A stretch of 60,506 nt of DNA from contig JAKCDL010000014.1 in assembly GCA_021841935.1 (NCBI GenBank), positions 1 to 60,506 of the forward strand, written 5' to 3'. The notes under the pieces were generated by a model. The model saw nothing but the letters and a program-made list of their open reading frames with translations, was not told the DNA's origin and did not search any database. Below, piece after piece: positions 53,962 to 60,506 of the stretch (the first letter of the stretch is position 1; every line of letters begins with the position of its first letter). The position numbers and the translations under genes are program-made. Origin of the DNA: Actinomycetes bacterium (GTDB lineage: Bacteria > Actinomycetota > Acidimicrobiia > Acidimicrobiales > Acidimicrobiaceae).

Positions 53962-54486
53962 ATGGTTTCCTCGACCAAACCTCTGGTAGTTTTAGGTATC
54001 GATCCGGGCCTCTCTCGTTGTGGATATGGCGTAGTTGAAGCCTCCAAGGGTGGCCAGATGGCCCAGATGGGAGCTCGCCTCCTAGCGGGTGGAATCCTTA
54101 CCACTACGCCGGATTGGACTCTAGGCGAGAGGCTCTCGATCTTCCTCGGTGACGTCGGTGAACTCCTCGATGAGTTCAAGCCCGACGTCGTTGCTATCGA
54201 GCGCATCCTCTTTCGAAAGAATGCCAAGACCGCATTTTCCGTTGGCCAGGCCGTTGGGTTAGTCCATATGGCGACCTATCAACGCTCAGTCACTGTCGTT
54301 GAATACTCTGCAGCTGAGGTAAAGTTAGCAGTGGCGGGCCATGGAAGTGCAACAAAGTTTCAGGTCCAGAGGATGATTCAACTTATCGCTAACTTAGACT
54401 ACATTCCATCGCCCCCCGACGTCGCCGACGCTATCGCTTTAGGCCTCTGTCACCTTGCTAAGGTTCGTGGAGGTAGGAGTAGCTAA
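53962..54486 (+). CDS. ruvC: Holliday junction resolvase RuvC
   Basis: A 174-residue endonuclease of the RNase H fold. LGIDPGLSRCGYGVVE holds the first catalytic Asp, VVAIERILFRKNAKTAFSVGQA the Glu, and DVADAIALGLCH the last Asp(s). It cuts Holliday junctions with RuvAB. ATG 53962 immediately follows the peroxiredoxin stop. Confidence 0.95.
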   Translation: MVSSTKPLVVLGIDPGLSRCGYGVVEASKGGQMAQMGARLLAGGILTTTPDWTLGERLSIFLGDVGELLDEFKPDVVAIERILFRKNAKTAFSVGQAVGLVHMATYQRSVTVVEYSAAEVKLAVAGHGSATKFQVQRMIQLIANLDYIPSPPDVADAIALGLCHLAKVRGGRSS

Positions 54487-54510
54487 CTCCACAAAAAGAA
54501 CGAGGGGTTT

Positions 54511-55116
54511 ATGATCGCCTATCTCAAGGGCAACGTCGTTGGAAGGTTGAAGGACCGTTCAGTCATCGTCGCCGGCGAATCTATTGGATATAAGGTCTAC
54601 GTCACCGAAGAGGAGTATCTAAGATCAGCGGTTGGCCAGGGCGCTGAATTATTTACAGTCGCTATCTACCGCGAGGATGCGGCCTCGCTCTATGGTTTTT
54701 CGACTCTCGGAGAGCGTAACCTCTTTGAGACCCTCATCAACGTTCGGTTGGTAGGCCCTGCTATGGCGATGACACTGGTCTCCTCCTTCGACCTTTCCAC
54801 CTTGCTAAGGGTGGTTGAGACCAATGATGTCGCCACTTTAAAGAAGGTCCCAGGCGTTGGAGAAAAGACCGCTGCACGGATCTTGATGGAGCTATCTTCT
54901 AAGATCGACTCGCTTAGTGAGCTACTATCGGGTGAGGCGAGCTCTTCGCGACGAGTTGGCGCTAAGGTGGCGGTAGGAGTTGACTCAGAGGTAGTTGAAG
55001 CCCTCTACTCCCTTGGCTTTGACCCTCGTGAGGTAAAGGCGGTTATGGCCCGGATCGATACCGATGGCCCAACCGAAGAGGTCCTTAAAGTTGCACTAAG
55101 GGAGTTGTCGCGATGA
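54511..55116 (+). CDS. ruvA: Holliday junction branch-migration protein RuvA
   Basis: A 201-residue protein. MIAYLKGNVVGRLKDRSVIVAGESIGYKV is the OB-fold domain, VRLVGPAMAMTLVSSF and KKVPGVGEKTAARILMEL are the helix-hairpin-helix DNA-binding motifs, and the end (VVEALYSLGFDPREVKAV) is the RuvB-binding domain. GVGPKxA appears in altered form as RLVGPAMAM. ruvB overlaps by 4 bases. Confidence 0.95.
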   Translation: MIAYLKGNVVGRLKDRSVIVAGESIGYKVYVTEEEYLRSAVGQGAELFTVAIYREDAASLYGFSTLGERNLFETLINVRLVGPAMAMTLVSSFDLSTLLRVVETNDVATLKKVPGVGEKTAARILMELSSKIDSLSELLSGEASSSRRVGAKVAVGVDSEVVEALYSLGFDPREVKAVMARIDTDGPTEEVLKVALRELSR

Positions 55117-56183
55117 GTCCCCGTAAAGAGGTAGTTGGCTCTCCTGAGCCAAAGGGTAGTAACAGAAGCGAATCGTCAAATCCAGTCCAGATAGCATCCG
55201 ATACCGCTATCGAGGCCGCCATTAGACCAAAGTCTCTCGATGAGTTCGTCGGGCAACCAGACCTAGTTGGCCACTTGCGAGTTGTCATTGGGGCTGCCCT
55301 TGGTAGGGGCCAGAGCGTCGATCACCTCTTGTTTGCAGGCCCCCCGGGCCTTGGCAAGACATCGCTAGCTCATATCGTTGCAAATGAGATGGATGCGGGC
55401 TTTAGGGTGGCCTCTGGCCCAACTTTAGTGCGCGGGGGGGACTTGGCCGCAATACTTAACTCCCTCGATGGAGGCGATGTCCTCTTTATCGATGAGATAC
55501 ATCGCATGAGCAAGGCAGCGGGCGAAGTTCTCTATCCTGCGATGGAGGACTTCAAGCTAGATATTTTGATAGGTGAAGGTCCAACGGCGCGTTCAATACG
55601 CCTCGATCTTCCACCATTTACCCTCATTGGTGCTACTACTCGTACGGGAATGTTGACGGGCCCCCTTCGTGATCGATTTGGGTTTGTAGCCCACCTCGAC
55701 TACTACGACACCAAAGAGTTGACGAAGATCGTCTCTAGATCTGGTGAGTTATTGAACCTTGAGATCGATGAACTTGGAGCATACGAGGTAGCTCGAAGGT
55801 CACGGGGAACACCTCGAATTGCAAATCGCCTCCTTCGTCGGGTGCGCGACTTTGCTCAAGTCCATGGCGATGGAAGCGTTGACGTTGAGGTCGCACGCGA
55901 GGCTCTCTCCTTCTTTGGCGCCGATGACTTTGGCCTCGATAAGATCGATAGAACCATCCTTGAGACCATGTGCCTTCGATACCAGGGTCGCCCAGTTGGA
56001 ATCTCAACTATCGCTGCGACGATTGGTGAAGACGTCGAGACGATCGAGGACGTCTATGAACCCTTCTTGATTCAAAGTGGCTTCATCCTTCGAACTCCAA
56101 GGGGCAGGGTGCCAACGAGGCAGGCATTCGATCACTTGGGTGTCGAGCCACCTCGAGGTGCTGAGGGCCTCTTTGGCGCCTAG
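55113..56183 (+). CDS. ruvB: Holliday junction branch-migration ATPase RuvB
   Basis: A 356-residue AAA+ motor. IRPKSLDEFVGQPDLVGHLRV opens the core; Walker A is GPPGLGKTSLA, Walker B LFIDEIHRMSK, sensor ATTRTGMLTGPLRDRFGF, and the arginine finger region TPRIANRLLRRVRD. The winged-helix end contains EPFLIQSGFILRTPRGR. It drives branch migration with RuvA. Confidence 0.96.
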   Translation: MSPRKEVVGSPEPKGSNRSESSNPVQIASDTAIEAAIRPKSLDEFVGQPDLVGHLRVVIGAALGRGQSVDHLLFAGPPGLGKTSLAHIVANEMDAGFRVASGPTLVRGGDLAAILNSLDGGDVLFIDEIHRMSKAAGEVLYPAMEDFKLDILIGEGPTARSIRLDLPPFTLIGATTRTGMLTGPLRDRFGFVAHLDYYDTKELTKIVSRSGELLNLEIDELGAYEVARRSRGTPRIANRLLRRVRDFAQVHGDGSVDVEVAREALSFFGADDFGLDKIDRTILETMCLRYQGRPVGISTIAATIGEDVETIEDVYEPFLIQSGFILRTPRGRVPTRQAFDHLGVEPPRGAEGLFGA

Positions 56184-57508
56184 AAGCTAGGCGGTAACCA
56201 TCGGTTCAAAACCTCGATGAGGCTCTTTGGGACCCTCTCTAAGCTCGCCGTTGTAACCCTGATGTACTCATAGTTGAGACTTAGGTCGAAGTTGAAGATA
56301 GAGCCTGGAGCAACTGCGACTCCAACCCTCGCTAAGTCGGCGATCGTCGCCCCCTCGGAGCGGGTCGGAATCCAAGCATTCAAGCCATCTCGCGAGACAA
56401 TGAGATCAGGCGTGTCGAGGGATTGAGCTAGCCCTCTCATCCTCTCTCTGTATATCCTTGCCACCTCTTCGTTGTGGCCCGTTGATCGATCGTGGTGCAT
56501 CAGGCGGGCGAGGAGGCGCTGGATCAAGTGGCTAGTCCACGAAGGGCCAAGCCTTCGATCTTCGTTTATTCGTTGGATGACTTGCCTTGGACCTATTATG
56601 GCGGCGATTCTTAGATCGGGGCCATAGAGCTTCGAAAAGCCAATTACTCTTACGACTTCTAGGTCTTTATAACCCATGAGGGTGCGATCATCTGTACTTC
56701 TGGTCAATCCGCTGTGGTCGTCTTCGATAACGAGAAGGCCACTCTCTAAAAGCTGATCAGCAAGTTCTTCGATCCGCTCTTTGGTAGTGGTTATGGCAGT
56801 TGGATTATGACAACGAAGCTGTAAGATCACTGCACTAGCTCCGCCCCTTACCCCCTCGAGAAGAGACTTTGGGGTTACGCCAAATTCGTCCATCGATAGT
56901 GGTACTGCTATGACTCCGTGGCGTTCGAGGATGTCGATGAGCGGGGGAAAGGTCGGATCCTCTATCAGCACTTTGCTACCTTTGGTCAAAGTAGTTGCAA
57001 CTATTCGATCGATGGCATCGAGTGATCCGTTGGTTATGGTTACCGACGATCTCTCGACCTTGAATCGCTCGTCGATCTCTTTTGATAGTTCATCGAGTAG
57101 TGGGGGAGTGAGGTAGTTGTTGATCTCAAAGTGGCTTAGGTCGAGATCTAAAAGAGCTGTAATGGGGATGAAGAGCTTTGAATCTGGAAATCCATTTGAA
57201 AGATCTAAAACTCCAGGTGCTACTTCATTGGGGATCATTGAAAAGAGCCTTGGCCGCTCCTGGGCCGCCCTCTTGCGGGCTACTTTGGTGCCGCCTCGCC
57301 CCTCTGTGGTAACAAATCCATCCTTTTGTAGCTCTGAGATTGCCTTTGCTACGGTTCCGGGAGCCAACGAAGCTAATCGAGCGATCTCACGAATCGGTGG
57401 AAGCCTCTCCCCCTGCTTGAAGGTCCCACTCAAAATCATCTGTCGAAGAAGTAGTGCAAGTTCCTCCGCGCTTTGGACTCTTTCGATGTCGCTCTTGATT
57501 AAGGTCAC
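56180..57508 (-). CDS. MocR-type transcription regulator (GntR domain fused to aminotransferase fold)
   Basis: A 442-residue fusion. Residues about 10-75 are a GntR winged helix (ERLPPIREIARLASLAPGTVAKAISELQKDGFV), the rest a class I aminotransferase fold with PLP-binding Lys in RVIGFSKLYGPDLRIA and the HNPTA loop (LRCHNPTAITTT). MocR proteins sense PLP or an aminated ligand. It is divergent from a class III aminotransferase, its probable target. PdxR-like control of the nearby pdxST is a second possibility. It overlaps the ruvB end by 4 bases. Confidence 0.88.
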   Translation of the reverse strand: MTLIKSDIERVQSAEELALLLRQMILSGTFKQGERLPPIREIARLASLAPGTVAKAISELQKDGFVTTEGRGGTKVARKRAAQERPRLFSMIPNEVAPGVLDLSNGFPDSKLFIPITALLDLDLSHFEINNYLTPPLLDELSKEIDERFKVERSSVTITNGSLDAIDRIVATTLTKGSKVLIEDPTFPPLIDILERHGVIAVPLSMDEFGVTPKSLLEGVRGGASAVILQLRCHNPTAITTTKERIEELADQLLESGLLVIEDDHSGLTRSTDDRTLMGYKDLEVVRVIGFSKLYGPDLRIAAIIGPRQVIQRINEDRRLGPSWTSHLIQRLLARLMHHDRSTGHNEEVARIYRERMRGLAQSLDTPDLIVSRDGLNAWIPTRSEGATIADLARVGVAVAPGSIFNFDLSLNYEYIRVTTASLERVPKSLIEVLNRWLPPSF

Positions 57509-57609
57509 ACATTTATTGTATCAATACAAAATTGACATAAAAGACGATACAACGGGAATATCGTATTTGCTAGATTATTCCATAGTGAACATCAGAGAGA
57601 GGTTGTGCT
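57509..57609. promoter_or_regulatory. Divergent promoter and operator region, MocR regulator/aminotransferase
   Basis: A palindrome TTGTAT-CA-ATACAA lies at 57516-57529. ATACAA recurs as a direct repeat at 57524-57529 and 57547-57552, 23 bases apart. MocR proteins such as GabR bind short direct repeats in such divergent gaps. TTGACA at 57532-57537 may be a -35 box for the aminotransferase gene. A second inverted pair ACGATA/TATCGT is at 57544-57549 and 57559-57564. Confidence 0.5.
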
Positions 57610-58902
57610 ATGAGTCACAAAGAGTTAGTCGATCGTCATAAAGCTGTGATGCCCAATTGGGTCTCGCTCTACTACAAAGAGCCAATAGCGATTGTATCGG
57701 GAGAGGGAAGACACGTAACAGATGCCGAGGGCAATCGCTACCTCGACCTCTTTGGGGGAATCCTCACCACCATGACTGGATACGCCGTACCAGAGGTGGT
57801 CGAAGCTATTCAAGAGCAGGCTGCGAAGATGATCCACACCTCGACCCTCTATCTCATAGAGCCAATGCTCGATCTCGCTGAAAGAATCGCAAAGCTGTCG
57901 AAGATCGATAACGCCAAGGTCTTCTTCGCTACCAGTGGCACAGAGGCCAACGACTCAGCCCTCCTCTTTGCGACAGCCAAGAGGTCGTCAAACCAAATCC
58001 TCGCCGTTAGAAACTCATACCACGGACGCTCCTTCTCCTCGATGGCAGTTACCTCTAACCCGGGATATGCAGTTACGTCCCTCTCTCCCTTCCAAGTCTT
58101 CTACGTTCTCGGTGGCTCAAGGCTACGGGGACCACTAGCTGGCCTCAGCGACAAAGAGTACATTGAGCGCGGAGTAGAAGATCTAAGAGACCTCCTGTCG
58201 TCTGCGACCCGTGGCAATGTGGCCGCTTTGATCGCCGAGCCAATCCAGGGTGTTGGTGGCTTTGCACAGGCGCCAGATGGCTACTTCGGAGCTATCCAAG
58301 AGGTCTTGAATGAATATGGAATCCTCTATATCTCCGATGAAGTTCAGACTGGTTGGGGAAGGACGGGGGAGAACTTCTGGGGCTATGAGGCTCAAGGTGT
58401 AAGCCCTGACATGATCACCTTTGCCAAGGGCCTCGGTAATGGCCTTGCTATGGCAGGTGTCGTTGGCCGCGGCGATGTCCTAGATGCCATCGGTGGCTCT
58501 TCGATCTCGACATTTGGCGGCGGTCCTCTCGTGGCTAAGGGTGCTTTAGCTAACCTTGAGTACCTACTCTCAAATGACCTTCAAAACAACGCCAAGGTCG
58601 TGGGAGCCAAGATGAGAGACGAGCTCGAGCGAATGACCAAAGGTTCACCGATCGTAGCTGAAATCAGGGGTAAGGGTTTGATGCTCGGTATCGAGATCTG
58701 CGAACCAGGTACCGTAAATCCATCACCGGCTCGGGCTAGTTTGGTCCTCGAAGAGGCGAAGAAGCGCGGAGTGCTAGTTGGCAAGGGTGGCGCTAGTGGT
58801 AACGTTCTGCGAGTTGCTCCACCTCTATCGATTACCGAAGAGGAGGCGATCGCAGGTGCAATCGCCCTTGCCGAGTCGATTGAGGCGGCGTCGGCAAATT
58901 AA
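57610..58902 (+). CDS. Class III PLP-dependent aminotransferase
   Basis: A 430-residue aminotransferase, close to alanine-glyoxylate aminotransferase 2 and 4-aminobutyrate aminotransferase. FFATSGTEANDSALLFA binds the phosphate, RNSYHGRSFSSMAVT and ALIAEPIQGVGGF follow, YISDEVQTGWGRTG holds the PLP Asp, and MITFAKGLGNG the Schiff-base Lys. Its exact amino donor cannot be told. Start ATG 57610; a strong terminator follows. Confidence 0.92.
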   Translation: MSHKELVDRHKAVMPNWVSLYYKEPIAIVSGEGRHVTDAEGNRYLDLFGGILTTMTGYAVPEVVEAIQEQAAKMIHTSTLYLIEPMLDLAERIAKLSKIDNAKVFFATSGTEANDSALLFATAKRSSNQILAVRNSYHGRSFSSMAVTSNPGYAVTSLSPFQVFYVLGGSRLRGPLAGLSDKEYIERGVEDLRDLLSSATRGNVAALIAEPIQGVGGFAQAPDGYFGAIQEVLNEYGILYISDEVQTGWGRTGENFWGYEAQGVSPDMITFAKGLGNGLAMAGVVGRGDVLDAIGGSSISTFGGGPLVAKGALANLEYLLSNDLQNNAKVVGAKMRDELERMTKGSPIVAEIRGKGLMLGIEICEPGTVNPSPARASLVLEEAKKRGVLVGKGGASGNVLRVAPPLSITEEEAIAGAIALAESIEAASAN

Positions 58903-58974
58903 GGTAGATATGTATTGGTAGTTCGCTCCTGTGAGCTCAACTACACAGTTTCTACTAGCAGCTTTGAACCTTTG

Positions 58975-59021
58975 GCTCGACGAAGATGGGGGTTACCTCG
59001 TCTTCGTCGAGCTACTTTTTT
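58975..59021 (+). terminator. Rho-independent terminator of the aminotransferase gene
   Basis: Perfect 12-bp stem, arms 58975-58986 (GCTCGACGAAGA) and 59001-59012, 14-nt loop, followed by a run of six T at 59016-59021. Placed 72 bases after the stop codon at 58902. Confidence 0.88.
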
Positions 59022-59133
59022 GTCGTCTCCCTTTAGAAGCTCGGCCATTTTGTGAAGGTTGGCGAGGTGCTCGATCGATGATCTGCGGGGCTAGATTGTC
59101 TATCTTGATTAATTCGTATTGGATGGAATCTCG

Positions 59134-60171
59134 ATGAAGCCTCAAAATGATGGCGAGAACGTCGTCGACGAACTTGCCCCCTTTGCATACGACCTCCCCC
59201 AAGAAAAGATTGCACAGAGCCCAATTGAGCCGAGAAGTAGCGCAAAGTTACTCGATGCTACCGGCGGCCAGATAAGCGACAGGCACGTAATTGACATCGC
59301 CGACTTACTCAAAGAGGGAGACCTCTTAGTCGTCAACAACACCAAAGTCCTACCAGCGAGGGTCAAACTCTTTAAGGCAAGTGGCGGTGGAGTCGAACTT
59401 TTATTTCTTGAAGAGGAGGAGGCCGGGATCTGGAAGACTCTCGCCCGCCCATCTAAAGGGCTAGCAAAGGGCACTGAGCTCATGAGTTCAAATGGCGAGT
59501 TAGCAGTAAGGGTTATCGATCGAATCGAGTCACACCTCGATGCACCAGTACGGGTAATCGTCGAGGTGATAGATCCATCTGTAATCGAGTCGCAAGGATC
59601 GGTACCTCTTCCTCCTTATATTAAAGCTACATTGAGCGATCCAAGTAGATATCAGACTGTCTATGCCAATCGACCATCTTCGGCGGCAGCTCCAACTGCG
59701 GGTTTACACTTTGACGAGTTGGTTCTATCAGCCCTCTCAAAGAGGGGAATAGAGATCGCCCAAGTTGAACTATCGGTTGGACTTGATACCTTTTTGCCGA
59801 TCAAGACCAACAAGATCGAGGACCATCAGATCCATACCGAACACTACGAGGTTGGAAGAGAGACTTGGGAGAGGATCTCGGCCGCCAAAAGAGTTGTCGC
59901 AGTTGGTACCACGGTCGTTAGAACTCTAGAGACCGTCGCTAAGACTGGACAACTTGAGGGCAGGAGCTCTCTTTTTATCCATCGACCCTACGAATATAAG
60001 GTGGTCGATCTTCTAATGACGAACTTTCATATTCCAAGGTCGTCACTGCTACTTCTTGTGGATGCCTTTTTGTCCGAGGGGCGATGGCGAGAGATCTACG
60101 AGCATGGCCTCGCTAACGACTACAGATTTTTATCATTTGGAGACGCTATGCTCCTAGAGCGTGGCATGTGA
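59134..60171 (+). CDS. queA: S-adenosylmethionine:tRNA ribosyltransferase-isomerase QueA
   Basis: A 345-residue enzyme that transfers the ribosyl part of SAM to preQ1 in tRNA, forming epoxyqueuosine. ATG 59134 is the chosen start; a TTG at 59119 adds five residues. Family marks: FAYDLPQEKIAQSPIEPRSSAKLL, GDLLVVNNTKVLPARV, VYANRPSSAAAPTAGLHFD, and LMTNFHIPRSSLLLLVDAFL. It implies that queuosine is made or salvaged; no tgt is visible here. Confidence 0.95.
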   Translation: MKPQNDGENVVDELAPFAYDLPQEKIAQSPIEPRSSAKLLDATGGQISDRHVIDIADLLKEGDLLVVNNTKVLPARVKLFKASGGGVELLFLEEEEAGIWKTLARPSKGLAKGTELMSSNGELAVRVIDRIESHLDAPVRVIVEVIDPSVIESQGSVPLPPYIKATLSDPSRYQTVYANRPSSAAAPTAGLHFDELVLSALSKRGIEIAQVELSVGLDTFLPIKTNKIEDHQIHTEHYEVGRETWERISAAKRVVAVGTTVVRTLETVAKTGQLEGRSSLFIHRPYEYKVVDLLMTNFHIPRSSLLLLVDAFLSEGRWREIYEHGLANDYRFLSFGDAMLLERGM

Positions 60172-60381
60172 GGATGAAAATCTCTTCGTGTGAGCTTTAT
60201 CACATTTCGATACAGCTAGGCAACGCAAGGGGGAGCTGTTAACATTGCGTTCACATTTTAGAAAAAAGTCCGCAACAAAGACCGACAAAGATGGATGAGT
60301 CAGGAAAACACAGGGGTTCTCCTGAGGTTTTCATTGTTCGCGGGGTTTAACCCCATTGAAAGCGGAAGGCAAGTTTCGAAT
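60172..60381 (+). promoter_or_regulatory. Hairpin-rich leader of the glutamine synthetase gene
   Basis: The 210 bases hold several inverted repeats. ACAGCT/AGCTGT (60212-60217, 60234-60239) overlaps the competing AACGCAA/TTGCGTT pair (60222-60228, 60245-60251). Further on, AAAAC-CAGG pairs with CCTG-GTTTT around a GGTTCT loop (about 60306-60333), and GGGGTTTAACCCC forms a small hairpin (about 60342-60354). GGAAGG at 60364-60369 is the ribosome-binding site, rather far (12 bases) from ATG 60382. I do not recognise a known riboswitch class. Confidence 0.45.
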
Positions 60382-60506
60382 ATGAGCTATCAGGCCGAAT
60401 ACATTTGGATCGATGGTACCAAGCCAACACCATTGATGCGTAATAAGACCCGTATCATCAAGGATGGCGTCGAGCCCGGTATCTGGGGTTTTGACGGTTC
60501 GAGCAC
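60382..60506 (+). CDS. glnII: Type II glutamine synthetase, N-terminal end (partial)
   Basis: The first 41 residues begin MSYQAEYIWIDGTKPTPLM, continue RNKTRIIKDGVEPGIWGFDGSS, and run off the window. This is the beta-grasp domain of eukaryote-like type II glutamine synthetases (AEYIWIDGT...WGFDGSS), not of GlnA type I. The enzyme makes glutamine from glutamate, ammonia and ATP. The active-site part is outside the window. Confidence 0.85.
   Translation, partial: MSYQAEYIWIDGTKPTPLMRNKTRIIKDGVEPGIWGFDGSS

Noticed and set aside
1..60506. CRISPR arrays, tRNA or rRNA genes
   Set aside because: I looked through the intergenic gaps and saw no regular spacer-repeat arrays, no tRNA cloverleaf with a T-loop box, and no rRNA sequence.

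Overview
The window looks like a chromosomal segment from an actinobacterium. It carries a complete Pup-proteasome locus (arc, dop, pup, prcB, prcA, pafA), a mycothiol gene (mshC), an InhA-type enoyl-ACP reductase, phosphatidylinositol mannoside genes (pgsA/PIP synthase, PatA-like acyltransferase, pimA), an F420-NADP reductase and a DUF4193 protein. Base composition is only about half GC, many genes start with TTG or GTG, and one surface protein carries 42-residue GYYLVAADGGVF-type repeats. Together these point to the class Acidimicrobiia (relatives of Acidithrix or Ferrimicrobium) rather than to high-GC actinomycetes. This placement is an inference from gene content.

Layout. 1-0.7 kb: the end of trmI facing a small ferredoxin gene. 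1.1-14.5 kb: the proteasome/pupylation operon, followed by signal peptidase I, a zinc-ribbon protein, tatA/B, tatC, the HelY helicase and a double-domain ThyX-like protein. 14.6-26.7 kb: DUF4193 and a lipid-droplet-type protein, a GNAT acetyltransferase, a crotonase, an unknown basic/acidic protein, a YbaK-like deacylase, endonuclease IV, then a leftward block with an acyl-ACP thioesterase, an acyl-CoA ligase, a C26 glutamine-amidotransferase-like hydrolase, a GntR regulator, an amidohydrolase and a diguanylate cyclase. 26.7-28.5 kb has no intact gene and holds a decayed IS30-family transposase. 28.5-34.7 kb: an AddB/AddA-type double-strand-break nuclease-helicase pair. 34.7-39.6 kb: a secreted PKD protein, an SRPBCC-like small protein, InhA, NpdG, MshC and a HIT hydrolase.

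39.67-45.95 kb is the most striking part. A cobalamin riboswitch precedes five tightly packed genes: a secreted alpha-toroid protein with C-terminal surface repeats, a membrane-anchored DUF4430 (transcobalamin beta-domain-like) protein, EcfT, a fused EcfA-EcfA ATPase and an S component. I read this as a vitamin B12 uptake system in which the two halves of an intrinsic-factor/transcobalamin-like binding protein are made as two separate surface proteins feeding an ECF transporter. The block sits inside a gene order (HIT - PIP synthase - acyltransferase - PimA) that I recall as contiguous in mycobacteria.

46-60.5 kb: PIP synthase, acyltransferase, PimA, an M48-like protein that has lost its zinc histidines, a DUF3048 lipoprotein, pdxS-pdxT (PLP synthesis, with pdxT lacking a standard start codon), yebC, a peroxiredoxin, ruvC-ruvA-ruvB, a divergent MocR regulator/class III aminotransferase pair, queA and the start of a type II glutamine synthetase gene with a hairpin-rich leader.
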